The notes beneath the pieces were generated by a model, which was not told where the DNA came from, made no database searches, and saw only the letters and a list, made by a program, of their open reading frames with translations. Shown one piece after another: positions 7,898 through 15,671 of a DNA stretch of 64,000 nt. This DNA comes from Actinomycetospora corticicola (GTDB taxonomy: Bacteria; Actinomycetota; Actinomycetes; Mycobacteriales; Pseudonocardiaceae): NCBI RefSeq assembly GCF_013409505.1, contig NZ_JACCBN010000001.1, positions 5,332,001 to 5,396,000 on the forward strand. The letters run 5' to 3'. The position numbers and the translations under genes were made by a program. Numbering within the stretch: the stretch's first letter is position 1; every line of letters begins with the position of its first letter.

Positions 7898-8859
7898 GCC
7901 GCGTGCCGCCCGCGGTCGCCGAGGTCCGACGCGCGCTGCGGCACTCCCTTCCCGACGCCGGGTCGGGGCCGGTCGTCGTCGCCTGCTCCGGCGGGGCGGA
8001 CTCGCTGGCGCTCGCCGCGGCCGCGGTGGCCGTGCGGGACGAGGTGCACGCCGTCGTCGTGGACCACGGTCTGCAGGCCGGGTCGGGCGCGGTGGCCGAG
8101 CGGGCCCGCGCGCAGCTCGCCGGCCTCGGGGTCCGGGCGGCGGTCCGACCCGTCGTCGTCGGGACCGGGCCGGACGGACCGGAGGGGGAGGCGCGCCGGG
8201 TGCGGTACGCGGCGTTGCGCGAGGCGTCCGACGCGCTCGGCGGGGCGCCCGTGCTGCTCGGGCACACCCTCGACGACCAGGCCGAGACGGTGCTCCTGGG
8301 CCTCGGCCGGGGCGCGGGTGCTCGGTCGCTCGCGGGGATGGCGACGTGGGACCCGCCGTGGTGCCGGCCGCTGCTCGGCATCCGTCGCGCCACGACCCGG
8401 CAGGCGTGCGCGGAGGCCGGACTCGAGCCCTGGGAGGACCCGCACAACGCCGACGCGCGCTACACCCGGGTCCGGCTGCGCCACGAGGTGCTGCCCCTGC
8501 TCGAGGACGTGCTCGCCGGGGGTGTGGCGTCGGCACTGGCACGCACCGCGGCACAGCTCGCCGACGACGACGCGGCGCTGTCCGCCCTCGCCGAGGACGT
8601 CCGCCGCGCGGCCGAGGACGACGACGGGGGCCTCGCCGCACCCGTCGTCGGGAAGGAGCCGGCGGCGGTGCGGCGGCGCGTGCTGCGGTCGTGGCTCGCC
8701 GCGCAGGGGGCGCGGGGCTTCGACGAGGCGCAGCTGCGGGCCGTGGACGGTCTGGTGGCCCGCTGGCGCGGACAGGGGCCGCCGTCACTCCCCGGCCGCT
8801 TGGAGGTGATCCGCTCCCGTGGGAGGCTGACCTTGCGCAGAGCTCGTTCCGAACGGTAG
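7894..8859 (+). CDS. tilS: tRNA(Ile)-lysidine synthetase
   Basis: This ATP-dependent enzyme adds lysine to C34 of tRNA-Ile(CAU), allowing AUA decoding. The 321-residue product shows the PP-loop CSGGADSLAL (SGGxDS, residues 32-37), the VVDHGLQAGS segment, LGHTLDDQAETVLLGLGRGAG and the DPHNADARYTRVRLRHEVLPLLE stretch typical of the N-type domain. The C-terminal part is short, as in other actinobacterial TilS. It overlaps the zincin stop by 4 bp and is followed after 21 bp by hpt, an almost universal pair. Confidence 0.95.
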   Translation: MSRVPPAVAEVRRALRHSLPDAGSGPVVVACSGGADSLALAAAAVAVRDEVHAVVVDHGLQAGSGAVAERARAQLAGLGVRAAVRPVVVGTGPDGPEGEARRVRYAALREASDALGGAPVLLGHTLDDQAETVLLGLGRGAGARSLAGMATWDPPWCRPLLGIRRATTRQACAEAGLEPWEDPHNADARYTRVRLRHEVLPLLEDVLAGGVASALARTAAQLADDDAALSALAEDVRRAAEDDDGGLAAPVVGKEPAAVRRRVLRSWLAAQGARGFDEAQLRAVDGLVARWRGQGPPSLPGRLEVIRSRGRLTLRRARSER

Positions 8860-8880
8860 CGACGAAGGGGTCCGCTCGAG

Positions 8881-9435
8881 GTGTACGACGGCGACATCGC
8901 GTCCGTGCTGATCAGCTCCGAGGACATCCAGACGAAGATCGGAGAGCTCGCGGACCAGATCGCCGCCGACTACGGCTCTCCCGGTCCGGGCGAGCCGGAC
9001 CTGCTGCTCGTCGGGGTGCTGAAGGGCGCGGTCATGTTCATGACCGACCTGGCCCGCCGCCTCCCGGTCCCCACGCAGCTCGAGTTCATGGCGATCAGCT
9101 CGTACGGGTCGGCCACGTCGTCCTCGGGCGTCGTGCGGATCCTCAAGGACCTCGACCGGGACATCTCCGGGCGCCACGTGCTGATCGTCGAGGACATCAT
9201 CGACTCCGGGCTGACGCTCTCCTGGCTGCGCAAGAATCTCGAGTCGCGGGGGCCGGCGTCGCTGCACGTGGTCACGCTGCTGCGCAAGCCCGAGGCCGCG
9301 AAGCTCGACGTCGACGTCAGCTACATCGGGTTCGACATCCCGAACGAGTTCGTGGTCGGGTTCGGGCTGGACTACGCCGAGCGGTACCGCGACCTCCCCT
9401 ACATCGGCACCCTCGACCCGTCGGTGTACGCCTGA
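8881..9435 (+). CDS. hpt: Hypoxanthine phosphoribosyltransferase
   Basis: This purine salvage enzyme converts hypoxanthine or guanine plus PRPP to IMP or GMP. The 184-residue product has the PRPP-binding signature [15 protein letters not shown] (acidic pair Glu104-Asp105), a [12 protein letters not shown] motif near residue 48 and the flexible-loop region SSYGSAT. The start is GTG at 8881. It follows tilS in the same direction and probably shares its transcript. Confidence 0.95.
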   Translation: MYDGDIASVLISSEDIQTKIGELADQIAADYGSPGPGEPDLLLVGVLKGAVMFMTDLARRLPVPTQLEFMAISSYGSATSSSGVVRILKDLDRDISGRHVLIVEDIIDSGLTLSWLRKNLESRGPASLHVVTLLRKPEAAKLDVDVSYIGFDIPNEFVVGFGLDYAERYRDLPYIGTLDPSVYA

Positions 9436-9515
9436 GCGTCACGTCCGTGTCACCTAGCCGGGAGTGCGCTGCCGGATCGTCACCCCCCGGGCGCAACGGA
9501 GGGTGCGGCTGGTCC

Positions 9516-9521
9516 TAGTCT
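9516..9521 (+). promoter_or_regulatory. -10 box (TAGTCT), leaderless promoter of the efflux adaptor operon
   Basis: The hexamer ends 7 nt before the ATG at 9529 in the hpt/adaptor gap. This indicates that the macAB-like unit has its own promoter. Confidence 0.55.
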
Positions 9522-9528
9522 GCGCCGC

Positions 9529-11142
9529 ATGGCGGCTGGTGGATCCCGGCGACTGTGGATCGTGAACGGCCTGGTCGTCCTGCTCGTGCTCCTGGCGGCC
9601 GGCGGCACCGTGTACGGGCTCACCCGGACCTCCTCGAGCGAGGACACCTCGCTGCGCACGACCCCGCTGGGCCGCGGCACGGTGGCGGAGACCGTGAGCG
9701 CCTCCGGGACGGTCACGAGCGCCACCAGCGCGACGCTCAACTTCTCGACCAGCGGCAGGATCTCCGACGTGCGGGTGCGCCTGGGTGACCGGGTCACCAA
9801 GGGGCAGACCGTGGCCGTCCTCGACGGCGAGTACGCGCAGGCCAACCTCGACGCCGCGGACGCCCAGGTCGCCACGGCCGAGCAGCAGCTCGACGACGCC
9901 AACTACGCCAAGGACCACCCGCAGTCGACGCAGACGCAGACGGGTACCGGGACGACGGCGGGCCAGGGTGGTCAGGTAATGCCGACCGCGACGGCAGCCC
10001 CGAAGGCGGCGACCCCTCCGGCCGCCGCGCCTCCTGCTGCAGCGGTTCCTTCCTCGACCGCACCGAAGTCCGCAGGCCTCTTGCCGATGAACTTCTCCGG
10101 CTCCTCGCAGGGCGTCGAGGCCGTCGGTCCCGTCGCGGCGCAGCAGACGCCGACGCCGGGCGGCGGGTCCGGCTCGACGTCTGGAACGGGCCAGACCGGC
10201 GCGACCGGTCAGACCGCGCAGACCTCCGAGGACCCGGGCGAGCTCGCCGTCCGGCAGGCCGAGCAGGCCCTCGCGACGGCGAAGGCCAATCGCGTCCAGG
10301 CGTTCCAGTCGACCGAGAACCTCGACCTCGTCGCCCCGCAGGACGGCACCGTGGTGAGCCTCGACGGCGTGGCGGGGCAGCTCGCCGGCCCGCAGGGGAT
10401 CGTGGTCAGCTCGACCGCCACGGGCAACCCGGCCGGCGGGCGACTGCCCGACGGGTCGGCGATCTCCAGCGGCGCCGGGTCGGGGCAGTCGGCCTCGTCG
10501 GGGGCCGCCTCCGGAGCGGCCGCCGCGGGTGCGGCCGCCGCCGGGGGAGCGACCGGCGGGGCGAGCGTCACCGCGGCCCCGGCCGCACCCGCCGTCATGA
10601 CCATCGCGGACCTCGCCTCGATGCAGGTCCTCGCGCAGATCCCCGAGCTCGACGTGGGCCGCGTGCTCGGCGGGCAGCCCGTGACCGTCTCGGTGAACGC
10701 GCTGCCCGGCGACAAGATCCCGGGGGCGGTGTCGACGGTCAACGTCCTGCCCGGCTCGGGCTCCACCGTGCAGTACGGCACCGCCGTCGCCCTCACACCG
10801 CCGCCGCTGGGACTGCGTCCGGGGATGTCGGCGAGCGTGTCGATCACCGTGCGGCAGGCGAACAACGTGCTGTTCCTGCCGTCGGTCGCGGTGACGCCGC
10901 TCGGCGGGACGAACTCGGGCGCGGCGACGGTCAACGTCCTGGCCCCGGACGGCACCACCCAGCAGCGGCAGATCGGGACGGGGCTGTCCTCCGACACGGT
11001 CACCCAGGTGACGTCGGGGCTCGCGATGGGCGACCTGGTGGTGCTCCCCGACCCGAACACGCCGAACGTCTTCGGTCAGGGCGGTCCGCCACCGCGCACC
11101 CAGGGCGGGACCTCCCAGAGCGGCCAGGGCGGCGGGCGGTGA
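9529..11142 (+). CDS. HlyD/MacA-type periplasmic adaptor (membrane fusion) subunit
   Basis: The 537-residue protein begins with a single membrane anchor (LWIVNGLVVLLVLLAAGGTVYGL). A biotinyl-lipoyl-like barrel half follows (SGTVTSATSATLNFSTSGRI...GDRVTKGQTVAVLDG), then two coiled-coil strands. The first (about 100-132) and second (about 232-262) are separated by about 100 residues of Thr/Gln/Pro/Ala/Gly-rich linker where the hairpin tip should be. The second barrel half LVAPQDGTVVSLDGVAGQ and a second low-complexity insert (about 295-357) precede the beta-barrel domain. It overlaps the ATPase gene by 4 bp (GTGA) and would link the MacB-like permease to the outer envelope. The transported substrate is unknown. 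Confidence 0.87.
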   Translation: MAAGGSRRLWIVNGLVVLLVLLAAGGTVYGLTRTSSSEDTSLRTTPLGRGTVAETVSASGTVTSATSATLNFSTSGRISDVRVRLGDRVTKGQTVAVLDGEYAQANLDAADAQVATAEQQLDDANYAKDHPQSTQTQTGTGTTAGQGGQVMPTATAAPKAATPPAAAPPAAAVPSSTAPKSAGLLPMNFSGSSQGVEAVGPVAAQQTPTPGGGSGSTSGTGQTGATGQTAQTSEDPGELAVRQAEQALATAKANRVQAFQSTENLDLVAPQDGTVVSLDGVAGQLAGPQGIVVSSTATGNPAGGRLPDGSAISSGAGSGQSASSGAASGAAAAGAAAAGGATGGASVTAAPAAPAVMTIADLASMQVLAQIPELDVGRVLGGQPVTVSVNALPGDKIPGAVSTVNVLPGSGSTVQYGTAVALTPPPLGLRPGMSASVSITVRQANNVLFLPSVAVTPLGGTNSGAATVNVLAPDGTTQQRQIGTGLSSDTVTQVTSGLAMGDLVVLPDPNTPNVFGQGGPPPRTQGGTSQSGQGGGR

Positions 11143-11861
11143 CCGACGTGCCCGTGCTCGACGTGCGGGCGATGTCGAAGGTCTACGGCAGCGGTGAGAC
11201 TGCCGTGCACGCGTTGCGCGAGGTGAACCTGCTGGTCCGGCGCGGGGAGTACGTGGCCGTCATCGGTCAGTCCGGCTCCGGGAAGTCGACGCTGCTCAAC
11301 ATCCTGGGCTGCCTCGACGCGCCGACCTCGGGGCGCTACCTGCTCGAGGGGCTCGACGTCGCCGACCTCGACGAGCGCCAGCAGTCGATCCTGCGCAACC
11401 GGCAGATCGGCTTCATCTTCCAGTCGTTCAACCTCATCCCGCGCACGACCGCGCTGGCCAACGTCGAGCTGCCGCTGGTCTACGCCGGCGTCTCCCGCCG
11501 GACGCGCCGGGAGCGGGCGCGGGCCGCCCTGGACCTGGTCGGGCTCGGTCGCCGCGAGGACCACCGGCCCAACGAGCTCTCCGGCGGGCAGCAGCAGCGC
11601 GTCGCGGTCGCCCGGGCGCTGGTCACCACCCCCGCGCTGCTGCTCGCCGACGAACCGACGGGCAACCTCGACTCGGCGAGCACCACCGACGTCCTGGGCC
11701 TCTTCGACGCCCTGCACCGCGCCGGCCGGACGATCGTGCTGATCACCCACGACGACGAGGTGGCGGCGCGGGCCGACCGCGTCGTCGTCGTGACCGACGG
11801 CGTGCTCACCGAGGCCGGTCCGGCCGCGCAGCGGCGGGCCGTCGGCGAGGTCGTCACGTGA
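11139..11861 (+). CDS. ABC transporter ATP-binding protein (MacB/LolD-like)
   Basis: The 240-residue ATPase has Walker A GQSGSGKST, a Q-loop (FIFQSFNLIP), the ABC signature LSGGQQQRVAVARAL, Walker B LLLADEPTGNLD and the switch histidine in LITHDDEVA. This matches the three-component MacB/LolD branch. The GTG start overlaps the adaptor stop, and its stop overlaps the permease start, so the three are a translationally coupled export unit. Confidence 0.93.
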   Translation: MTDVPVLDVRAMSKVYGSGETAVHALREVNLLVRRGEYVAVIGQSGSGKSTLLNILGCLDAPTSGRYLLEGLDVADLDERQQSILRNRQIGFIFQSFNLIPRTTALANVELPLVYAGVSRRTRRERARAALDLVGLGRREDHRPNELSGGQQQRVAVARALVTTPALLLADEPTGNLDSASTTDVLGLFDALHRAGRTIVLITHDDEVAARADRVVVVTDGVLTEAGPAAQRRAVGEVVT

Positions 11862-13078
11862 ACGTCGTCGAGATCGTCCGCTTCGCGGTCGCCGGGCTGC
11901 TCGCCAACCGGCTGCGCTCCCTGCTGACGATGCTCGGGATCATCATCGGCATCGCCGCGGTGATCCTGCTGACCGCGCTGGGCAACGGGGCCGCGCAGTA
12001 CATCCAGGGCCAGATCACGGGGCTCGGCGCCAACAGCATCACGGTCATCCCGCGCACGGCGGGGGCGTCCGCCGGCTCGACGTCGGGGGCCTCCGCCCGT
12101 CCGCTGACCGCCGAGGACGCCGCCGCGATCGCGGACCCGCAGGGTGCGCCCGACGTCGCCTACGTGGCCCCGGTGGTGCAGACCTCGGTGAACGCCGCGT
12201 CGGGCCGCAACTCGACGACGGCGACGGTGGTCGGCTCCACCCCCGACTACTTCCCCGGCTCGAACACGAAGATCGCGGCGGGGCGGGCCTACGACGCCGC
12301 CGACCTCGACGCGGCCCGGAAGGTCGCGCTGATCGGGCGCACCGTGGCCGACGACGTGTTCGGGGTGGACTCGACGCCGCTCGGGCAGGTGATCCTGCTC
12401 GACAACGTGCCGTTCCAGGTGATCGGCGTGCTCGAGGCGCGCGGTCAGGGCGGCGGGCTCGCGAACCCCGACCAGAACGTGCTCGCCCCGGTCTCCGCGG
12501 TGCAGAGCTCGCTGACCGGCTACGGCAACCTGTCCCAGATCGTGGTCGGGGCGCGCTCGACCGACGCGCAGGCCGCCGCCGAGTCGGAGATCAACTCGAT
12601 CCTCGACCGACGGCACGGCATCGCCACCCCCGACGACCGGGACTACCAGGTGATCAGCTCCCGGCAGCTGGCCCAGGTGCTGGACCAGACGCTCTCGGCG
12701 TTCTCCCTGCTGCTGGCGGCGATCGCGGCGATCTCGCTGGTGGTCGGCGGGATCGGGATCACCAACATCATGCTCGTGTCGGTCACCGAACGGACCCGCG
12801 AGATCGGCATCCGCAAGGCCCTGGGCGCCCCGCCGTCCGCGATCCTCGGCCAGTTCCTGGTGGAGTCGGTGATCCTGTCGGTCCTCGGCGGCCTCCTCGG
12901 GGTCGCGGTGGGCACCGCGGGGACGCTGATCCCCCTGGGAGACTTCAAGCCCGTCGTCGTGCCCTCGGCCGTCGTGCTCGCGGTCGCCGTGTCGGTCGCC
13001 ATCGGGGTGTTCTTCGGCGGATACCCCGCCCGCCGGGCGTCGCGCCTGCGCCCGATCGAGGCCCTGCGGCGTGAGTAG
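11858..13078 (+). CDS. ABC transporter permease (MacB/FtsX family)
   Basis: The 406-residue permease has an N-terminal helix with the RSLLTMLGIIIGIAAVI motif and a large extracytoplasmic MacB-type domain (about residues 45-275). Three C-terminal helices form the FtsX domain; the signature is GIGITNIMLVSVTERTREIGIRKALGA. It pairs with the upstream ATPase and adaptor in a mechanotransmission-type exporter. GTG overlaps the ATPase stop by 4 bp. Confidence 0.93.
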   Translation: MNVVEIVRFAVAGLLANRLRSLLTMLGIIIGIAAVILLTALGNGAAQYIQGQITGLGANSITVIPRTAGASAGSTSGASARPLTAEDAAAIADPQGAPDVAYVAPVVQTSVNAASGRNSTTATVVGSTPDYFPGSNTKIAAGRAYDAADLDAARKVALIGRTVADDVFGVDSTPLGQVILLDNVPFQVIGVLEARGQGGGLANPDQNVLAPVSAVQSSLTGYGNLSQIVVGARSTDAQAAAESEINSILDRRHGIATPDDRDYQVISSRQLAQVLDQTLSAFSLLLAAIAAISLVVGGIGITNIMLVSVTERTREIGIRKALGAPPSAILGQFLVESVILSVLGGLLGVAVGTAGTLIPLGDFKPVVVPSAVVLAVAVSVAIGVFFGGYPARRASRLRPIEALRRE

Positions 13079-13097
13079 TAGTGGAGGAAGGACACCC

Positions 13098-13649
13098 ATG
13101 ACCGAGCCGAAGGAGTCGGAGAACTCCGACACCGGACCGATCCTGCCGCCGAGCCCGCAGCCGGCGTTCGGCGCCGAGAGCGCGGGCCGCGACGGGGGAC
13201 CGGCCGCGGGCTGGGAGTCCGAACAGCCCACCCAGGTCGGCGTCCTCGACCGGCCGGTCGACGACGTACCGCTGCGCGACCGGCTCAGCCGGCCCGGCAT
13301 GGCCCGCTCGACCCGGATCCTGCTGCTGGTGCTGGGTGCGGTCGTGTTCCTCGCGATCGGCCTGTTCGTCGGCCGCGCGACCGCGCCGGCCACCGGACCC
13401 GGCTCGGTCGCGCCCGTCCTCGGAACCGTGGAGTCGGTGGACCTCACGCCGAGCGGGTTCCCGGTGCTGACGATCCGTGCCGCCGACGGCACGCTCACCC
13501 CGCTGCAGACCACGCCCGGGACGATCGTGGCCACGCCGGTGACGGCGGGGGTCGCGGGGGTGCGGACCGGGCAGCAGGTCACGATCACCGGGGAGCGCGA
13601 CCAACGCGGTCAGATCATCGCCACCCGGGTCGACCTGCCGGGCCGGTAG
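13098..13649 (+). CDS. Single-pass membrane protein, DUF5666-like extracellular part
   Basis: The 183-residue product has a disordered acidic cytoplasmic N-terminus, one membrane helix (about residues 74-92, ILLLVLGAVVFLAIGLFVG) and an external beta-rich domain. The domain ends TVESVDLTPSGFPVLTIRAADG ... QQVTITGERDQRGQIIATRVDLPG, like DUF5666/OB-fold modules. The ATG at 13098 follows a GGAGGAAGG ribosome site, better than the frame opening at 13071. It directly follows the permease and probably belongs to the efflux unit. Function unknown. Confidence 0.7.
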   Translation: MTEPKESENSDTGPILPPSPQPAFGAESAGRDGGPAAGWESEQPTQVGVLDRPVDDVPLRDRLSRPGMARSTRILLLVLGAVVFLAIGLFVGRATAPATGPGSVAPVLGTVESVDLTPSGFPVLTIRAADGTLTPLQTTPGTIVATPVTAGVAGVRTGQQVTITGERDQRGQIIATRVDLPGR

Positions 13650-13651
13650 CG

Positions 13652-14761
13652 GTGCGGCTCGTCTGGTTCGACGACGTCCAGGCCCCGTACCGCGAGCCGG
13701 TGCTGTGCGAGCTCGCCCGCCGTTGCGAGTTCCGGGCGGTCTTCCTGTACGACGTCGAGCCGGAGCGCCGGATGGCCTTCCGGCCCCACCCCGGCTACGC
13801 GGCCGAGGTGCTGCGGGCGTGGCGGCTGCCGCGGGTCGGGCCCCTGCGGCGCCTCGACTCGTACCAGGCCGTGCTCCGGCCCGGCTCCCTGCGACGGGTG
13901 CTGGACGCCGACGTGATCGTGATGCTGACGTGGGCACAACTGGCGTCGGTCACGGTCGCACTCGTCGCGCGCCGGCGCGGGGTGCCCTACGTCGTCTTCT
14001 CCGAGAGCACGCTGGACAGCCGCCGGGTGGGCGCGGGGCCGATCGACCGGGTGCGGCGCTGGTTCCTCGGCGGGGCGGGCGCGGTCGTCGTGCCGGGGCC
14101 GGCCGCGCGGGCGGCGGTGCTGGCCGACGGGGTGCCGCCGGAACGCGTGGTGGAGACGGTCAACGCGGTCGACCACGACGTGTTCGCCCGCCGACCCCGA
14201 AAGCTGCGGGCGGGCCGCGACCCCGGCGGGGAGCACCGCTTCGTCGTCGTCGGACAGCTGATCGCCCGGAAGAACGTCGCCGTCCTGCTCACCGCCCTCG
14301 CCGCGCTCGACGGGGCACCCCGGCTCGACGTCGTCGGGGACGGAGCGGACGCCGACCGGCTCCGGGCGCTGGCCACCGAGCTCGGCCTCACCGACCGGGT
14401 CGTCTTCCACGGCTTCCTCGGCGAGACGGAGGTGGCCGCGGTGCTCGCCGAGACGCACACCCTCGTCCTGCCCTCGACCGAGGAGGTCTACGGGTTCACG
14501 GCGATCGAGGCCCGGACGGCGGGCCTGCAGGTCGTGGTGTCGGGGTCCGCCGGGGTGGCGGCCTCGCTGGCGGGGGCCGACGGGGTCTGGACGGTGACCC
14601 CCGACGTCGAGGGCGTGCGTGCCGGGCTCGAGGCGGCCCGGCGCGCGTGGACCGGCTGGCGGGGCTCGGTGCCCGACGACGCCGGGTCACCGGCCCGGAC
14701 GGCGGAGGACCTGGTGCGCGCGGCGCAGGTGAGCAGTAAGTGGGGTCATAGGCCCACTTAG
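13652..14761 (+). CDS. Glycosyltransferase family 4 protein
   Basis: The 369-residue GT-B enzyme has an N-terminal Rossmann half (MRLVWFDDVQAPYREPVL). The C-terminal nucleotide-sugar half reads FVVVGQLIARKNVAVLLTALAAL, LDVVGDGADADRLRALATELGL and the acidic donor motif LPSTEEVYGFTAIEARTAG (EX7E). It likely transfers a sugar from an NDP donor to a cell-envelope acceptor. It starts 2 nt after the preceding stop. Its last codons (QVSSKWGHRPT) are encoded by the left arm and loop of a long terminator-like hairpin, so its C-terminus may be altered by that insertion. Confidence 0.88.
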   Translation: MRLVWFDDVQAPYREPVLCELARRCEFRAVFLYDVEPERRMAFRPHPGYAAEVLRAWRLPRVGPLRRLDSYQAVLRPGSLRRVLDADVIVMLTWAQLASVTVALVARRRGVPYVVFSESTLDSRRVGAGPIDRVRRWFLGGAGAVVVPGPAARAAVLADGVPPERVVETVNAVDHDVFARRPRKLRAGRDPGGEHRFVVVGQLIARKNVAVLLTALAALDGAPRLDVVGDGADADRLRALATELGLTDRVVFHGFLGETEVAAVLAETHTLVLPSTEEVYGFTAIEARTAGLQVVVSGSAGVAASLAGADGVWTVTPDVEGVRAGLEAARRAWTGWRGSVPDDAGSPARTAEDLVRAAQVSSKWGHRPT

Positions 14762-14768
14762 TGCTCAC
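14729..14768. terminator. Hairpin overlapping the glycosyltransferase stop codon
   Basis: The 16-nt arms (14729-14744 and 14753-14768) pair with a single mismatch around an 8-nt loop; the stop codon lies in the right arm. It sits between convergent genes and probably terminates both. Confidence 0.75.
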
Positions 14769-14783
14769 CTGGCCGAAGGCCAC

Positions 14784-15395
14784 CTACGCGGAGCGCGACT
14801 CCTCGGCCCGCCACGCGGTCGACAGCAGCGCACCCGGGTCGCGGGGCACGATCCGCCGCACCGGGGACGGGCGCCGCGTCGTGACCTCCGCCGGCACCGG
14901 CCCGGTCAGGGCGTCGAGCCCGGTGAGGGCGTCGAGCAGCCGCTCCGCGTCCGCACCCAGGGTGGTCAGCATGTCCGCGGCCTGGTCCCCGCCGTGGCGG
15001 AGCAGCGCGGTGAGCAGGTCGGAGACCGACACGTCGCGGTCGGCCCCGGCCGCGCGCACCTGGGCGGCGATCAGCACCTCCCGGACGGCGGCGTTCGCGA
15101 CGGGCGGCCCGGGCGGCCCCGACGGGTCGGGTTCCCCCGTCGTGGACCACACCGCGAGGGTGAGGGCCGCGTCGCTGCCGCGGTCGGTCACGCCGGCCGC
15201 GGCGAGGAGTCCGGCCTCCGGGCCGTCGGCCCGGACGAGGCCCCGCAGCAGGTGTGCGGTGCCGATCCAGTGGTGGCCGCGCTCGGCGGCCTCGTGACAT
15301 GCGATGTCCAGCACCCGGGCGACCTCGGCCGAGACCTGACGGCGGGGAGTCGCTCCGGGGTCGGGGACCCGGGGCTGGGCGGTGGGGAGCGCCAT
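14784..15395 (-). CDS. Standalone Clp N-terminal (Clp_N) domain protein
   Basis: The 203-residue product lacks any ATPase domain. It contains a double Clp_N-type repeat: EVARVLDIACHEAAERGHHWIGTAHLLRGLVRADG, then NAAVREVLIAAQVRAAGADRDVSVSDLLTALLRHGGDQAADML. These resemble the substrate/adaptor-binding N-domain of ClpC. Such lone domains (for example ClpS-independent ClpC decoys) may modulate ClpC or bind damaged proteins, but that role is inferred. The only ATG in frame at the expected position is at 15395. It is convergent with the glycosyltransferase and divergent from the HerA-like gene. Confidence 0.78.
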   Translation of the reverse strand: MALPTAQPRVPDPGATPRRQVSAEVARVLDIACHEAAERGHHWIGTAHLLRGLVRADGPEAGLLAAAGVTDRGSDAALTLAVWSTTGEPDPSGPPGPPVANAAVREVLIAAQVRAAGADRDVSVSDLLTALLRHGGDQAADMLTTLGADAERLLDALTGLDALTGPVPAEVTTRRPSPVRRIVPRDPGALLSTAWRAEESRSA

Positions 15396-15658
15396 GTCCG
15401 CAGCGTGGCAGGCGTACCGCCGTGATCGCAGCGTGTCTCGGCCGGGAGGGTGACGGTTCCGACCGAGCGTCACCGTGCGCGGTCCCCGACCGGGCTGTAC
15501 AGGCGGGCCGCGGGGAGCGAGTGGGGGACGACGGGTCCGGCTCGTCGTCGGCCGTCCGCTCCTGGCCGGTCGGCTCGCCCGATCGGTGGGAATCGCGACG
15601 CGGCGCGGCGTGTCGCCACCACCCCCGTCGTCGGGACGGACGGGAGGGCGTGACCGGC

Positions 15659-15664
15659 TACTCT
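15659..15664 (+). promoter_or_regulatory. -10 box (TACTCT), leaderless promoter of the HerA-like gene
   Basis: The hexamer ends 7 nt before the GTG at 15672. The rest of the 276-bp gap upstream contains no open frame that I can support. Confidence 0.55.
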
Positions 15665-15671
15665 CCCCGCC

